A stretch of DNA of 64,000 nt. Origin: Heliocidaris erythrogramma. Its lineage: Eukaryota > Echinodermata > Echinoidea > Camarodonta > Echinometridae. A program made the translations under genes and the position numbers. Numbering within the stretch: the first letter of the stretch is position 1; each line of letters begins with the position of its first letter. The notes under the pieces were generated by a model, which saw only the letters and a program-made list of their open reading frames with translations, made no database searches and was not told the origin of the DNA. The DNA is taken from the NCBI GenBank assembly GCA_025617745.1, contig CM046853.1, positions 16,163,174 to 16,227,173 of the forward strand, in the 5' to 3' direction. Positions 37,705-50,268 of this stretch are shown here, in pieces.

Positions 37705-40391
37705 AGGCCAAGTCCACCCTAACAAAAATTTGATTTGAATAAATAGAGAAAAATGCAACAAGCATAACACTGAAAATTTATCAAAATAGGATGTAAAATA
37801 AGAAAGTTATGGTATTTTAAAGTTTCGCTTAATTTCACAAAACAGTTATATGCACATCCTGCTCAGTATGCAAATGAGGGAACCAGTGACGTCACCCACT
37901 CACTATTTCTTTTGTATTTTATTACATGAAATACAAAATATTTTAATTTTTCCTTGTTATAATGTGAAACAAGGTTTGATTCCTTGCTGAATATGTGTAA
38001 TTGTCATTGTTGCAACCTATACACAATTCAATGAGAGCTTCCTAATTGTGAAATCTGCAGAAATTAAAATATTCTATATTTCACACAATAAAATACAAAA
38101 GAAATAGTGAGTGGGTGACGTCACTGGTCCCTCATTTGCATACTGAGCAGGATGTGCATATAAATGTTTTGCGAAATTAAGCGAAACTTTAAAATACCAT
38201 AACTTTCTTATTTTACAGTACCAGTCAGCATTCGTTGACTACTCTTTTACACTATTCAGCCCAGAACAATAGATTTTGTCCAATAATCACGTATGCGCAC
38301 CGCTCCTAAAACGCACGTAGTTTTTGGAATTAGCTGCGCGCGGCCATTTTGTGACATTTTCGTTGCCTAAATTTCACTTTTTCGCGCGTGGGTACGTTCT
38401 TCACGTCTTCTCATCTTATGCATATTCATTTTTTCCCTGTCCAGCTGTCGAATGAAAACTTGGGTTGTCAATCGTACCTCTAGGTTCAGCAAATCAAGCT
38501 CGTTCCAAACATATATAATTTGCCACTATTTGATGTCATAAAAATACAGCAAAATTGGCTTCAAAATAACCTTCATTGTCATATAATCGATTCATAAAAT
38601 CATGCTTTATTATTTGTTGCCATGGTGATTTTTCAACGGTTTTCCAGCTATCAACATACATTTATTTTTATTGTTTATCATCCACTCTTCAAATTGTTCA
38701 TTTGGTTTTACAAGTCTTATTGGATAGTTTCATTTTTATTAGCCCCCAAAGTCGAGACAGTTTCACCAACTTTCCTCTTTATTTTGACCGTCATCCGGAA
38801 ATTCGTCGGAAATTACACAATACGGATACAAATTGCAGTGTGTGAGGTGATATTTCATGTTTTAGGATATTGTTAACGATTTAATAACAATGTTACGTCG
38901 ATTTGACATTATTTCGGTGGATTTTGAAGAGTTTAAAATTACAGCAAAAGCAGCAATCCCCCATTTCTATCGAGATATGGATTAGCCGTACGCCGCCTGC
39001 ATTGGCGTAGCAGAAGTCCGACTTCCCGTAGCGAGCGTTGCGTTTCATGCGGGATTCTGAGTCGTGGACAATAAAGATGCATCAACATTGAATATAAATT
39101 TATACTAAAATTCCATTTAAATGAAATACATCACGATTCCTCCATATTCAGTTTCTTAAAAGTGCAATCATTCGATTTTGTATATGTTTTAGGTGATATA
39201 TTGGCTTAATTTTGAGAAAAAAGGAAATTTCAAGCTATTTGTACCCAAAGAAATGCTACGTACCACTGCCACATACATAATGCACTGCTCTGACAAAAAC
39301 AGAGTAAAATCATCTGAGGGTGCTCCAAATTTCCAAATTTCTCATAATTTTAGGAGTTTTAGATCAAAAAAATTTCAAAAATCCAATCATTACATTTTGT
39401 AGAAACTGAATATGGTGGAATCGTGATGTAACTCATTTGAATGGAATTTTAGTATAAATTTATATCCAATGTTGATGCATGTTTATTGTCCATGACCCAG
39501 AATCCTGCATGAAACGCAACGTTCGCTACGGGAAATCGGACTTTTGCTACCCCAATGCAGGCGGCGTACGGCCAATACATGTCTCGATAGAAATGGGGGA
39601 TTGCTGCTTTTGCTGTAATTTTAAACTCTTCAAAATCCACCGAAATAATGTCAAATCGACGTAACATTGTTATTAAATCATTAACAATATCCTAAAACAT
39701 GAAATATCACCTCACACACTGCAATTTGTATCCGTATTGTGTAATTTCCGACGAATTTCCGGATGACGGTCAAAATAAAGAGGATAGTTGGTGAAACTAC
39801 CTCGACTTTGGGGGCTAATAAAAAAAAAACTATCGAATAAGACTTGTAAAATCATATGAACAATTTGAAGAGTGGATGATAAACAATAAAAATAAATGTA
39901 TGTTGATAGCTGGAAAACCGTTGAAAAATCACCATGGCAACAAATAATAAAGCATGATTTTATGAATCGATTATATGACAATGAAGGTTATTTTGAAGCC
40001 AATTTTGCTGTATTTTTATGACATCAAATAGTGGCAAATTATATATGTTTGGAACGAGCTTGATTTACTGAATCTAGAGGTAAGATTGACTACCCAAGTT
40101 TTCATTCGACAGCCGGATAGGGAAAAAATGAATATGCATAAGATGAGAAGACGTGAAGAACGTACCCACGCGCGGAAAGTGACATTTTAGGACACAAAAT
40201 GGCGGCGCCCGGCTAATGCCAGCGGTGCGCATACGTGTAATCCCCTTGTTCTGGCTAGAATAGTGTTAAAGTGTAGTCAATGAATGCTGACTGGTACTGT
40301 ACATCCTATTTTGATGAAATTTTCAGTGTTATGCTTGTTGGATTTTTCTCTATTTATTCAAGTCAACTTTTTGTTAGGGTGGACTTGGCCT
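37705..40391. mobile_element. TTAA-flanked foldback MITE split by a second element
   Basis: The ends are AGGCCAAGTCCACCCTAAC and its complement, flanked by TTAA at 37701-37704 and 40392-40395. Excluding the insertion at 38216-40299 the element is about 600 bp. Its arms pair over about 220 bp, including ACTTTAAAATACCATAAC and GTGACGTCACCCACTCAC. TTAA duplications are typical of piggyBac and Kolobok elements. There is no coding sequence, so it is non-autonomous. Confidence 0.88.
38216..40299. mobile_element. 2.1-kb TA-flanked foldback element with about 0.9-kb arms
   Basis: Termini are CAGTACCAGTCAGCATTC and its complement, flanked by TA (38214-38215 and 40300-40301). The arms (38216 to about 39161 and about 39402-40299) are highly similar and surround a unique loop of about 240 bp. 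The other arm of the host element gives the empty site (TTTTACATCCTATTTTG), confirming a TA duplication. An 89-codon frame appears in both arms (38576-38845 plus, 39712-39981 minus) simply because the arms match. No transposase is present. Confidence 0.9.
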
Positions 40392-40417
40392 TTAATACCA
40401 AATGTACTGAACATGTA

Positions 40418-41543
40418 CACTACTGCTCAAAAGAAATTGATCGGTAGGGAGAAATTTCCTTTACCGCATCCCTATGCTTACAGTAGTTAAGGGAACAAAA
40501 AATTTCCCAAGATCATGATTTTCTTCCTGTGCGCACTGTTATAACAGAACGCTTCCCGATACACGCCCGTTGACCGAAAATGGCTTCGTTGTTTACACTA
40601 CATGTAGATCTAAGTTACACTAGCCCCGGTGACATGTACGCAACTTACGTATCGCACACAACACTGTCACAGCACAAATGAAACAGACTTGGCTCAGTTC
40701 ATGCCAAATACAAAAAATACGCAACAAGGAGGCACAAAACTCTGTGAAAAAATACAGTTACACCATGTAAAAGACAATGACACTGAAGACAGAAGGGTGT
40801 AAAAGAAAAAATAGGAGCAGGACCTGTACGAAACCCAACGGAAACTCACACACTGGCAATCGGTAGTGGATACAGTTATCCGCTGCGCCTAATGCGTCTT
40901 CGCTTTCCATATACATGTACAGTAGGTGTACATGTATGAAGGCATGGCAGTAGCGAAAGCTGGTCTCTCATCCAAATACTAACCAGGCCCTATGCTGCTT
41001 GACTTCGGTATACATGCGGAAGTTATCGCTACATTTTTATTCTCAATTTGAAGAGTGTTTATTTGCACAGCGCACATATCGGTGCTCATTTCGTCTACAT
41101 TACAATGATTAATACAGTGATTCTTGATCTTCAAATTGACTCGGAGAGTGCTTCTTAGCTTACGGTATGCACAATGTATTTTCGCATTGGCTTGTCGATA
41201 ACGTATAATAGATAGGGCGGCTCCATTTCGGAGGGCAATTTTATCGGATACTGTTGCCCTCAAAAACATGATTGAATTCGCCAGCCAGCCCGGTGTAGTT
41301 TTTACCCTGGAGCGCACGAACCATGCTTCGGAGTTGACGTTACAATTGATATTGATTTAGCTGAGCTTAGCTGGTGACCATTTGTGAAGCAAACTTGTAG
41401 CATGAAGCTTCCGGTACGTACGCTAAAGGGAAGCACCGCTAGCTTGAAACGTTACCGATTCCCGCTGCTTCGTTACGGTGCACACTGATCGGGCCTCCCG
41501 TTTCTTTTAATAACCAAAGAGCAATTTCTTTTGAGCAGTAGTG
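40418..41543. mobile_element. 1.13-kb TA-flanked element with CACTACTGCTCAAAAG termini
   Basis: The ends CACTACTGCTCAAAAGAAAT and complement are inverted and flanked by TA (40416-40417 and 41544-41545). Such ends resemble Tc1/mariner-group elements. Only 22 bp separate it from the end of the TTAA element. The interior is GC-richer than the intron and includes a 5S-rRNA-like piece. A 112-codon minus-strand frame over that piece shows no known domain, so I treat it as noncoding. Confidence 0.82.
40961..41010 (-). pseudogene. 5S rRNA-like fragment
   Basis: On the minus strand, ACCGAAGTCAAGCAGC, then GGGCCTGGTTAGTATTTGG, then ATGAGAGACCA match the central part of eukaryotic 5S rRNA, roughly nucleotides 45-95. 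This includes the A-box/IE and much of the C-box internal promoter. The two ends of 5S are not recognisable. It could be a 5S pseudogene caught by the element or part of a 5S-derived (SINE3-like) head. Confidence 0.7.
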
Positions 41544-42335
41544 TATATGTTTCATGTAATGTACATGTACTGTACATGTACATGTACACGTAAATGTGTA
41601 CCTAGAATAGACAAAAAGACAGTACATCTACATCTACATGTATGTAGATGATGCTGTCTGCAAATTCCAATCACATTTCATATTATTTGTAGATTGTCAG
41701 TCTATCATGTTGGTAAATTTAAGAATAACAAACAATTGGGAACTGCTAAAAGGAGAAGAAAGTACTCTAAATGGGGAAAAAATTTAATTTGTTGGATCAG
41801 GCAGAAAGAGACTACCCATCCCCCACCCCCCTCCAAACTATTTTTAAAAATTTCTCCAGGGGCTCTTTTCAAAATATTAAAACAAAAAGGAGCACCCTAA
41901 GTAAAATTAGGGGGGCTACTACCAGGTCTCTGGGGGCTCTACTTTGAACATTGTCCTCTTCTATTAATGATTTATCATTTTTAATCAGTCATCTTAGCTG
42001 TTTTATTGCACCCTGAAACTAGCACATCAATGATGTGGCGCTCATCCGGCATCCAGCAAAGAAATTCAAGCAATTTGTACTTTGAACAGAGTAGACACTG
42101 TAATGAATACATGAAATGTTGTATGTATTGGTTACATGCATGTACAGATGATGAAGTGCCTATTGCAAATCTGGCTAAATGTGGTTTTGGAAGGAGACAG
42201 TGACATATATAGATATGAATGAAAGTCTGGAAATTGACAACTCAAGTTGCACGACTTCAGTTAAAAGATTTTGGGGAATGTAAATTTTAATAGTTTTACT
42301 GTGTGACAGAGAAATTTGAAATAAAGAGTGCATAA

Positions 42336-43000
42336 GCCATTTTTGTGATCTTTTTAATAAATTTCGCATAAATTATCAAATAATTTTCTAGACAAAATTT
42401 CAAAATTCCGAGTAGAAGTTAAATGAACCTCATGAAAGTCTTTCAGATGGGAAAAAAAAGAAGCAATTTTTGTGATTTTTGAATAAATATCACATAAATT
42501 AGCATAATTAATTTTGTAGACAAAATTTCAAAATTCTGTGCAGAAGTTCAATGAACCTCATGAAAGTCTTTCAGATGGAACAAAAAAAATTGAAATCGGT
42601 CAATAAATGAAGGAGAAGCAATATTTGTGATTTTTGAATAAATATCGCATAAATTAGCATAATTAATTTTGTAGACAAAATTTCAAAGTTCCAGGTAGAA
42701 GTTCAATGAACCTCATGAAAGTCTTTCAGATGGAACAAAAAAAATTGAAATCGGTCAATAAATGAGGAAGGAGAAGCAATTTTTGTGATTTTTGAGAAAT
42801 GCGCATAAATTAGCATATTTAATGAGTTTCAAGATTCTGTGTAGAAGTTTTGAATCCCCCACCTAGTGCTATCATATAGAGCAAACAGAATTAAAATCGG
42901 GTAAGAAATGGCGAAGAAGAAGCATTTTGAAATTGTGGACGGACGCCGGACGGACGCCGGACGCCTCGCCTCGCCACGGCATATAAAGCTCATCTGGCCC
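42336..43000 (+). repeat. Tandem repeat of about 155-bp units with GC-rich end
   Basis: Three to four units share TTTTTGTGATTTTTGAATAA, CGCATAAATTAGCATAATTA, GACAAAATTTCAAA and CATGAAAGTCTTTCAGATGG. They begin near 42336, 42468, 42622 and 42781. The array ends in GGACGGACGCCGGACGGACG and GGCATATAAAGCTCATCTGG, which looks like the fixed end of a dispersed family. Confidence 0.82.
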
Positions 43001-43143
43001 ATTAAAGGTTTTTCTAAAGTTTGCAGGGGCAACATATTTATGATTTTTAAAATAAAATGTAGGCCTCATAAGCCATAAATTCATTCCGGGGAATACACCC
43101 CAATGTATTTTAAGCCCTGCCCCCCAAGAAAAACATCTATTCA

Positions 43144-43364
43144 ATAGACCGCTTCTGTAATGTATACAAATTTATGCACATATATTCGCTGAGCACCTTC
43201 TGACAAGCTATTCCATTAACGTGCTTTTTATAAATGAGCCTCAATGCTTGGAATCCAGTTTGCATACATAACTTGTTGCTATGTCCGCAAGCTTTCAGGT
43301 TGTCAAGTACAACCTTTGTTTGAAAGGTATGTATAAAATTTGCAACATCACCGAAGCGGTCTAT
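43144..43364. mobile_element. 221-bp MITE with ATAGACCGCTTC termini
   Basis: ATAGACCGCTTC at the left is matched by GAAGCGGTCTAT at the right, with further pairing inside (TGTATACAAATTT against AAATTTGCAACATCA, imperfect). TCA flanks both ends as a possible 3-bp duplication. Confidence 0.7.
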
Positions 43365-46300
43365 TCACCAAACCCAAACTTTGACCAGACACTGTATAGT
43401 GGTATAGCTTTCAACTATGTTTAAAAATGTAAATGCGGTAAATAAAAGTATCAATGGCGGACTAAATGACAAGAATACTGTACAATGTATACAAGTTCAT
43501 AAATTCAAGATGAAAGAAATAAAGGGAGCAATCGATTGAATGGGGCGACACTGAATGAGTGCTCCATCATATAATGTCTGTAGGTCATGATTGAGACATA
43601 GGACAACACAATAAAGTCTCATCAGAAGCTGCAGCTGTGATGAGGTATGGCCATGGTGTTATTGGATTCCTATCAATGGCATACTCGTCCTGCCTCATTA
43701 CCTCACCGACATCTCAGCTTCAGAAAAGGGCTCCAAACCAGCTGCCTGCTTCACTCCAGACAGGCATGCCACTTGAAAAAATTGAATTTCATTACTTCCT
43801 TGAAATCATTTTCATGGATGTGATACATGTACCATGAGAGCGACAAATTGATCAGTTTCTTAGGTCAAGGTGGCAAATTGTGCACAACAAAATTGAATGA
43901 AATGTATACATGTTAGCCCACATGTATGTACATGTACATTAAGTATACATTGTACATGTATAAATCCAGCATAAATTTTTTACTGTTCAAGTTCGATCAA
44001 TAAAAATGTTATGCATACAAAATCTGACAAATTCAGTTTATAAGTCTGAGAAAGTATTACATCAAAATACATGTACATGGTCAACATTCAACATTTGTAA
44101 GTACATGTACATGTATGGCCTGATTTTCAGGAAAATGATGAACATGACGGACATGAGCGCTATACAAGAAGCCACCATTATTATTATTAACATGACTTAC
44201 GGTATACACTGTATGCATGCATTGTGCCAAGTGATTTTTTTTCCAGACTCATACCTCATTTCCTCTATTAGTGGTTTATACAGAGGTTCTGAGCATTTGA
44301 TTGACTGGATATAAGTGATCTAAATTACTTTTAATTCCATTAACAATATTATATTACAATTGCATACAACTTGGCAGCAGCACTGTTTTGTCCAAAAATA
44401 AAACAAGTGTTAAAAGGAAACCACATTTAGATTATATGTACTGTTGGCACAACATGTGAATACAACATGGTAGTACGGGAATGCACAGACATTACATTTG
44501 GAACATCGGGGCTACATACATGTACATGTAGTTGAAATGCTTTGACTTTCTCATACATGTACATTTTTTAAAAAATGAATGCCATTACAGGGGAATTAAC
44601 CTCAAAATATAAATGTGCTAACATGTATATTCAAAGATGTAATCTATTCCTTCTTGTTGTCCTACGTAGTTTTGCATTAAAATATATATATACGAGATGG
44701 GTATAAATCAAGATTTTCTCAGTAAGATTTATCGTCTGCTAGCGATACCCGGGGGCTGCCATTTTATTGATGTGTACATGAAGATATTTTTAATCCGAAT
44801 GCAAAATTGTCTTTCTTCCTGATACAAAATCCCATTTGAGATTTAATATATTTAACTGATATATACATATATATATACTGAAAACAAAAATGTGTGTTAT
44901 ATTTCTTTGAAAATTACGATTTTACTACATATAAATCTATTTTCTTGATACTACATGTACATATGACGTACGCGACGGAGCGAATTAATTCAAATTTATG
45001 GATGATGACTTTCCCAAGCATCAATAGTGACAAACTATGCATTCACCTGCTTTGAGATAATGGACTTCAAAAGTCAGAATGTGCATTGTATAAATTATGT
45101 TCTGTTCTGCCAGGCAAGCCCAAGAAATCAATTTCTAGTTAACAAAACCAGAGAATTTTAAAAAGGAATCTAAAACTTTCAAATTTTAGAATATATGTAC
45201 ACACCTGTTACATGCATGTATTTTCCACCATATATGGGGATTTTTATAATGAAGAGAAGCAATTAACTCGAGGATTAAAAATATCTTCCTGACCGGAACG
45301 GTTTCCAATGGTTCATGTACATTTCCATGTCATCGATAAAAAAAATGGCAGCCCCATGTAAAGTGTTAGCAGATGATACCGTGAGCTAGAATGTCTTGAT
45401 TTACATGTAAACCCTTTTCTGATATTTTATTTCTAAAGTGATACAGGTCAATGATTAAGAATATATTACACCTTTGAACATAAGTACATTTATATTCTGG
45501 TGTTAATTCTCCTTTAAATGATATGAGGTATAAATGTAGGTATTAACAATAACCTTCAACCATACAGGAATAATAGAGTTAGTACCACAATACTGTTTGA
45601 AATACAGGGGGAAATAGGAATGTTTGATTTTACACAGATGTTTTCATTGATTTTAGACTAATCATTCTAACACTATTGAATTGAATTGAATTGAATTAAT
45701 AAAAGGAAACTACAATGTCGGCTTAAGTTTCAGTATTTTCAAAGCATGTATGTAAAAGGCTCTACCACTGAGTTACAAAGTGAAATAACATGTATAATAT
45801 GCATCTGATATCCACATTTTTAATTGAGCTAGCATAAAATCAATGATCGCATTTAGTTGGAAGAAGTTTTACCACAGACATGTTACATCTCTCCTACATA
45901 CATGTACATGTATTGTGTCTGGGTTGATTCATTATTTTATGAAAAGCTTACGATTTTGCACGGACAGTGACCGTCTATTCATTTCTTCACCAAAACACAA
46001 ATATATAAACCTTGGAATAAGTGAGAAAAAGAAAGGATTTTCTTAAAATATGCAAAATCTTTTGTATTTCTTTGCATATTAAACAAACTGAACACAACCG
46101 AACTGCTTTCTTTTTAAACTTAAAATGTTTTAACCTTTTTTTTAGCTTCATGACTCAGCTCTATAAAACAAAAAAGTAAAAAAAACATAAAACATGGAAG
46201 CATAATGTTGGAATAAAAACAGCAGGCATGTACATGTACATGTATGCTGAAATTACATTTGTAATAGGAAAGTAAATCCGGAGAGAATAAAACTGAATAC

Positions 46301-47034
46301 GAACGTAGCTCGAGTGCAAATGGATCAATTTCATAGGAGAGCCATGTTCTATCTAGACACAAAACAGTCGACCTCTGTAGGAGAGGTGTAATTTATGCCA
46401 CTTAAAGACTGAAATCAAAACCTCTTCCTCCTCTCACTCAATATTCCAAGCGCATCCTCTTGGAATAGAGATGAGCCTATTCTCTGCAGAACAATCACTG
46501 GGAGCATACACTTGTACAAAGAGATACCTTCTGATACCAAAGAATATTCTCAGGAACTTTATTGTACAGATGCATTTTCTCCTTTAAACTTCTTGATATA
46601 TAACTTTAATTAGAAAAAGGTATGTAAATATTCACACAATTGTCTGAACATTATTTCTTTAAATAACACTGTGCAGTTTTGACATTGGAAATGTAAATGA
46701 AAAAACAAAACAGACGAACAAAAACTATAGTACATGTAGCAGAGAGTGTAGCATAGGGGGGAGAAATATCTTTGTTTCTAAAGTACACAGCAGTTCCTTG
46801 TGATCAAAGAAGTAAATTTCACAACAATATTTGATATTAAATGTTTTGTTACGCATACATGTGAAATTTAATTCTTAAAGCAATGCTTCACATACATGTA
46901 CATGTAATCTGTTTTCAGTTCAAGCATCTTGGATGACATATACATGTATGTACATTGTATAAGACAATTTTTTACTTTTAACTTGTTTTAAGTTCCACTT
47001 CCACTTTAAAATGAAATATCAAATTACTACTTAC

Positions 47035-47176
47035 TGCTCTTTCTGTGTCTCCGAAGTCAATCTTGAGTGAACCCATAGCTCTGATGATGGCTATCATGGA
47101 TTGAATTGTGTTACTGTATACCACTGGTTTATACTGCCTACAATCTTCTTCAGAGTACCCTTCTTCATGTATAATC
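47035..47176 (-). CDS. GNAI: GNAI coding exon 3 (start of helical domain)
   Basis: This 142-bp exon begins with the last base of a split Lys codon and encodes 47 residues, from [16 protein letters not shown] to [10 protein letters not shown]. It covers the linker after the P-loop helix and the first helices of the all-helical domain, which closes over the nucleotide. YSEEDC and IDFGD are Gi-type signatures; Go has a different sequence here (FSGEDV, IEYGD). The acceptor is TTAG and the donor GTAAGT. It is isolated between a 4.4-kb and a 15.4-kb intron. Confidence 0.96.
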
Positions 47177-47366
47177 CTAAAAAAAAATAATAAGGAAAAG
47201 TATTACAATAAGAGTGATATAAATGTATAGAATAAACCAGGTAAATTTTGAGGAAGAAAAAAAAGAAGCATTACATTTTCAAATCAGTAAACAATTTGCC
47301 AACAGAGAAACTAATTTTGAATAAAATCAAAATGAATCTATGTCTTTACACATTGGAACAAGATGA

Positions 47367-48470
47367 ACGCGACTGCATCTCCTATGTGCCTCCACCCAAA
47401 TTCAGTTACTGTATAAGCTGATATTTTCGCGTACAGATATTTTCGCAAATGGCGACCTCTGCCACATTTTCGCGTGTTGTTGAATTCGCGTTCACCACCA
47501 CACAACAGATCTAGAGAAATTCCCTGACATCAACCAGTTTACGCTCATGTTGTTTGTCAACACTAAGCTCACGAGTTTGTTCTCGCTATACACACAACTC
47601 CCGTCACATACTAGTACTAGTACAGTATGTACATGTATACAGCACTGTATTGTTCGCCTTGTAAAAATGTGCTCTCGTAATGTTGCATGTTCATATGAGA
47701 ATATTTTCGCGTGTTGTTAAATTCGCGGGTGATCTTTCATTCGCGAAATTCGCGAAAATAAAACCCTCGCGAAAATAACAGCTTATACAGTAAGTTCATT
47801 CATGACTCAAACTGTTCTTGAAATATTGTGATAACCAAAATAAGAAGCTTATGATAACATGTTCATTGACCACTTTGACCTACCGTAACAAACCAAAAGT
47901 CTGATCACTGTATCTCCTCCTGGTCTTGTATACAAAATATTTGAGATATGGTGATAACAAAACTAACAAATCTTTAATTTCATGCATACTGACCTCTATG
48001 ACCTTTGACCAACAGACAAAAAAATCTACTACAATGTACCAAGTTTAAAGTGAATAGCTCAAATTGTTCAAGAGATATAGCAATGAGACTAAAAACCTGA
48101 AATTAAATGGTAAATGATCTCGGTGACCCTCGACCTTTGACCTACATGTACCTACCGCAAATTCTTATCAGCTTGTCTTACTACAATGATGCATCCTAGC
48201 AGCAAGTTTGAAGGTCATACATGTACATGTACCTCAAATGGTTCCTGAGATAGAACGAGGCCAATGCCTGAATTTCAGAAATTGACCTCTGTGACCTCTT
48301 TTGACCTACATGTATGTACACTGTAGTCACCCAAAATCTAATCAGATCGTTTCCTATGGTGATACATATTGTAGCACCAAGTTTAAAGTTCATGTATACC
48401 TCAAGTGGTTCTTGAGGTATCGCGTTAACAAGTGGGATGGACGCGTGCAGCTTGCTGCAAGCCGCCTTTT
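47367..48470 (+). repeat. Dispersed tandem repeat (TGACCTNTGACCT units), interrupted by a MITE
   Basis: Units of about 120-165 bp contain TGACCTCTATGACCTTTGAC, ACCAAGTTTAAAGT and TTCTTGAGGTAT, starting near 47871, 47990, 48123 and 48284. The left part (GATGAACGCGACTGCATCTC) is separated from the rest by the MITE at 47409-47790. A second copy is at 49660-50010. Confidence 0.78.
47409..47790. mobile_element. 382-bp MITE with CTGTATAAGCTG termini, TA duplication
   Basis: The ends CTGTATAAGCTGATATTTTC and complement are flanked by TA (47407-47408 and 47791-47792). The motif ATTTTCGCG recurs internally in both orientations, with ATTCGCG. It is inserted within a dispersed repeat whose uninterrupted relative is at about 49660-49750. 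Confidence 0.88.
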
Positions 48471-49659
48471 CGCACCCGTCAATGTAATCAATATTCATAT
48501 ATTCTAGACGACAAAGAGGTAATGAATGAAATGAATCATTCCACAACCTTACCAACTACAGCAGTACAATTTGTTTCGTTTAAACCACACTGAACTTTAC
48601 GGTTCAGTGCATTTAACTAATCAAATAAAAGGAACCGTAACGGAAAAGACTGAGCTTGTCCATTACCAACAAAGGGTAGATAGCGGGAGAAAACTGAAAG
48701 TACTTATAATTTTTGATTTCTTGATAAAAAAAGGTCAACACACAAATATTGTTTTTCCTTTTTAAAAAAAAGAAAATGATCAGCAGTTGTATTTTTGTTA
48801 CATACAATGTAAGTGTGGAAAATGTTTTCCTATTTGCTGTAACATATTACTTATACCCCATGACCAGAATGGGCTGAATTGCCTCTGGACTCCATGTCCT
48901 AAAAGCTTCTGATTGTTTCGTTTTCTTTACCAGGAACTAATTATTCATGAAAATCTTTCGTACAAAATTGACGAAAGATTTCAAAGTTAAAGATAAGAAA
49001 ACAACAAGTAACGTTGGTGGGTGCGTAAAGGTGGCCTGCACGCATGTGTCGACTTCTCGAAATCAGAGGACTGTTCTGCGCGTTTCGAGGATCGATAGAG
49101 AGCAGCAAAGAAAAGACCTACATGTAGCATGCCGCCGTGATTAAAGGCTACCTTTGGTGGGCAGAGGCATAAAAAGAAACTGACTGCACTTCACTTGCCA
49201 ATTTGTAGCCTACATGTAATTTTGTTTGGTCTCCACAATAACCTGATAAAAAAAATCTTAAATTGCCTACTGAAAATAAAACAATTAAAATTCATATATT
49301 TTGATAGCCTTGTTGGAAATAAAAAGATTGTACATGCAGGGAAGTATACGTGTACATCCATGGTACATGTAAAGTGCATGCTAGTATTGTATAGATATTC
49401 ATGTACAATATACACTGCACAAGTGCAATTACAGTTACATGTACACTGCACTTTAATTTTCTTTCCCCTGCTCTATGGTGTATTGAGAGCAATGAAACAG
49501 CTTTTGTAGCCCGTAGCAACCATCAAGCTACATTGTGATGCATAATTGGCATTATGAAGCCAGGGAGAATGGCAATTATAACAGTGCCTAGGGGATGGGT
49601 GGACCACAAAATGACAGGAGATTCTCCATCCACTATCCACACTTACTGTACAGGCTCAG

Positions 49660-50010
49660 TGTTAAGTACGATGAATGCGACTGCATCTCTTACATACATG
49701 CCTTCGCCTAACTTCATATACTTTTATGGCTCAAGCTGTTCTTGAAAATTTGGAATATTGTGATAAACAGAATAAAAAGCCTACAATTACATAATTGACC
49801 TCTTTGACCTTAGGCTCATCAGTTTTATGTTTATCTCCACCTATGAGCCTACTGAACCTAATCACTTTATCTCACTACATGGTGATGCATATTATATTAG
49901 TACCAAGTTTTAAGTTCACAGCTAAAATAGTTCAGATATGGTAAAAACTACTAAAAAAGACATGACCTAATTACCCTAAAATCTAATAAGTTTGACTCGC
50001 GGAGGCATAA
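49660..50010 (+). repeat. Second copy of the TGACCT dispersed repeat
   Basis: Matches 47367-48100 without the MITE: GATGAATGCGACTGCATCTC, then GCTCAAGCTGTTCTTG, TTGACCTCTTTGACCT and AGTACCAAGTTTTAAGTTCA. It is degraded towards its right end. Confidence 0.75.
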
Positions 50011-50268
50011 AAAGGCCTCTATAATAACTATGAAAAATTCAAATTTGTATTAAACTGAAGTTTGCACGTTGTTCAGTTGAGAAGAATGTCAATATTACTT
50101 GAGCAAGGTTTATGAATTTACAATAATTGATTGATTGAAAAGTATTGATTATTGACACACGTAAATTTGAAGGTACCGGTTTTTAAAATGTCACAAAACC
50201 AATTACAATTCACAAGCTGACGAACATAAAACTATTTTGTTACCAACCACATCCAGGATATATCTTAT

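Larger units (their letters stand above)
31665..47034 (-). other. GNAI intron 3, repeat-rich
   Basis: A 15.4-kb intron. Its middle (33.5-43.4 kb) is nearly continuous mobile DNA: a tandem array, two SINE copies, hairpins, the TTAA-flanked element with its insertion, the 5S-like element and a 155-bp-period repeat. The stretches 31665-33510, 36763-37700 and 43365-47034 show no gene; they carry ACATGTA clusters and AT-rich sequence. A short possible SINE tail (ATGAGCGCTATACAAG then ATT repeats) is at about 44153-44191. Confidence 0.85.

Noticed and set aside
40979-41317. 112-codon minus-strand frame inside the TA-flanked element
   Set aside because: It overlaps the 5S-like piece and shows no domain or transposase motif.
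48196-48555. 119-codon minus-strand frame
   Set aside because: It crosses the TGACCT tandem repeat and its edge; no homology and no splice signals.
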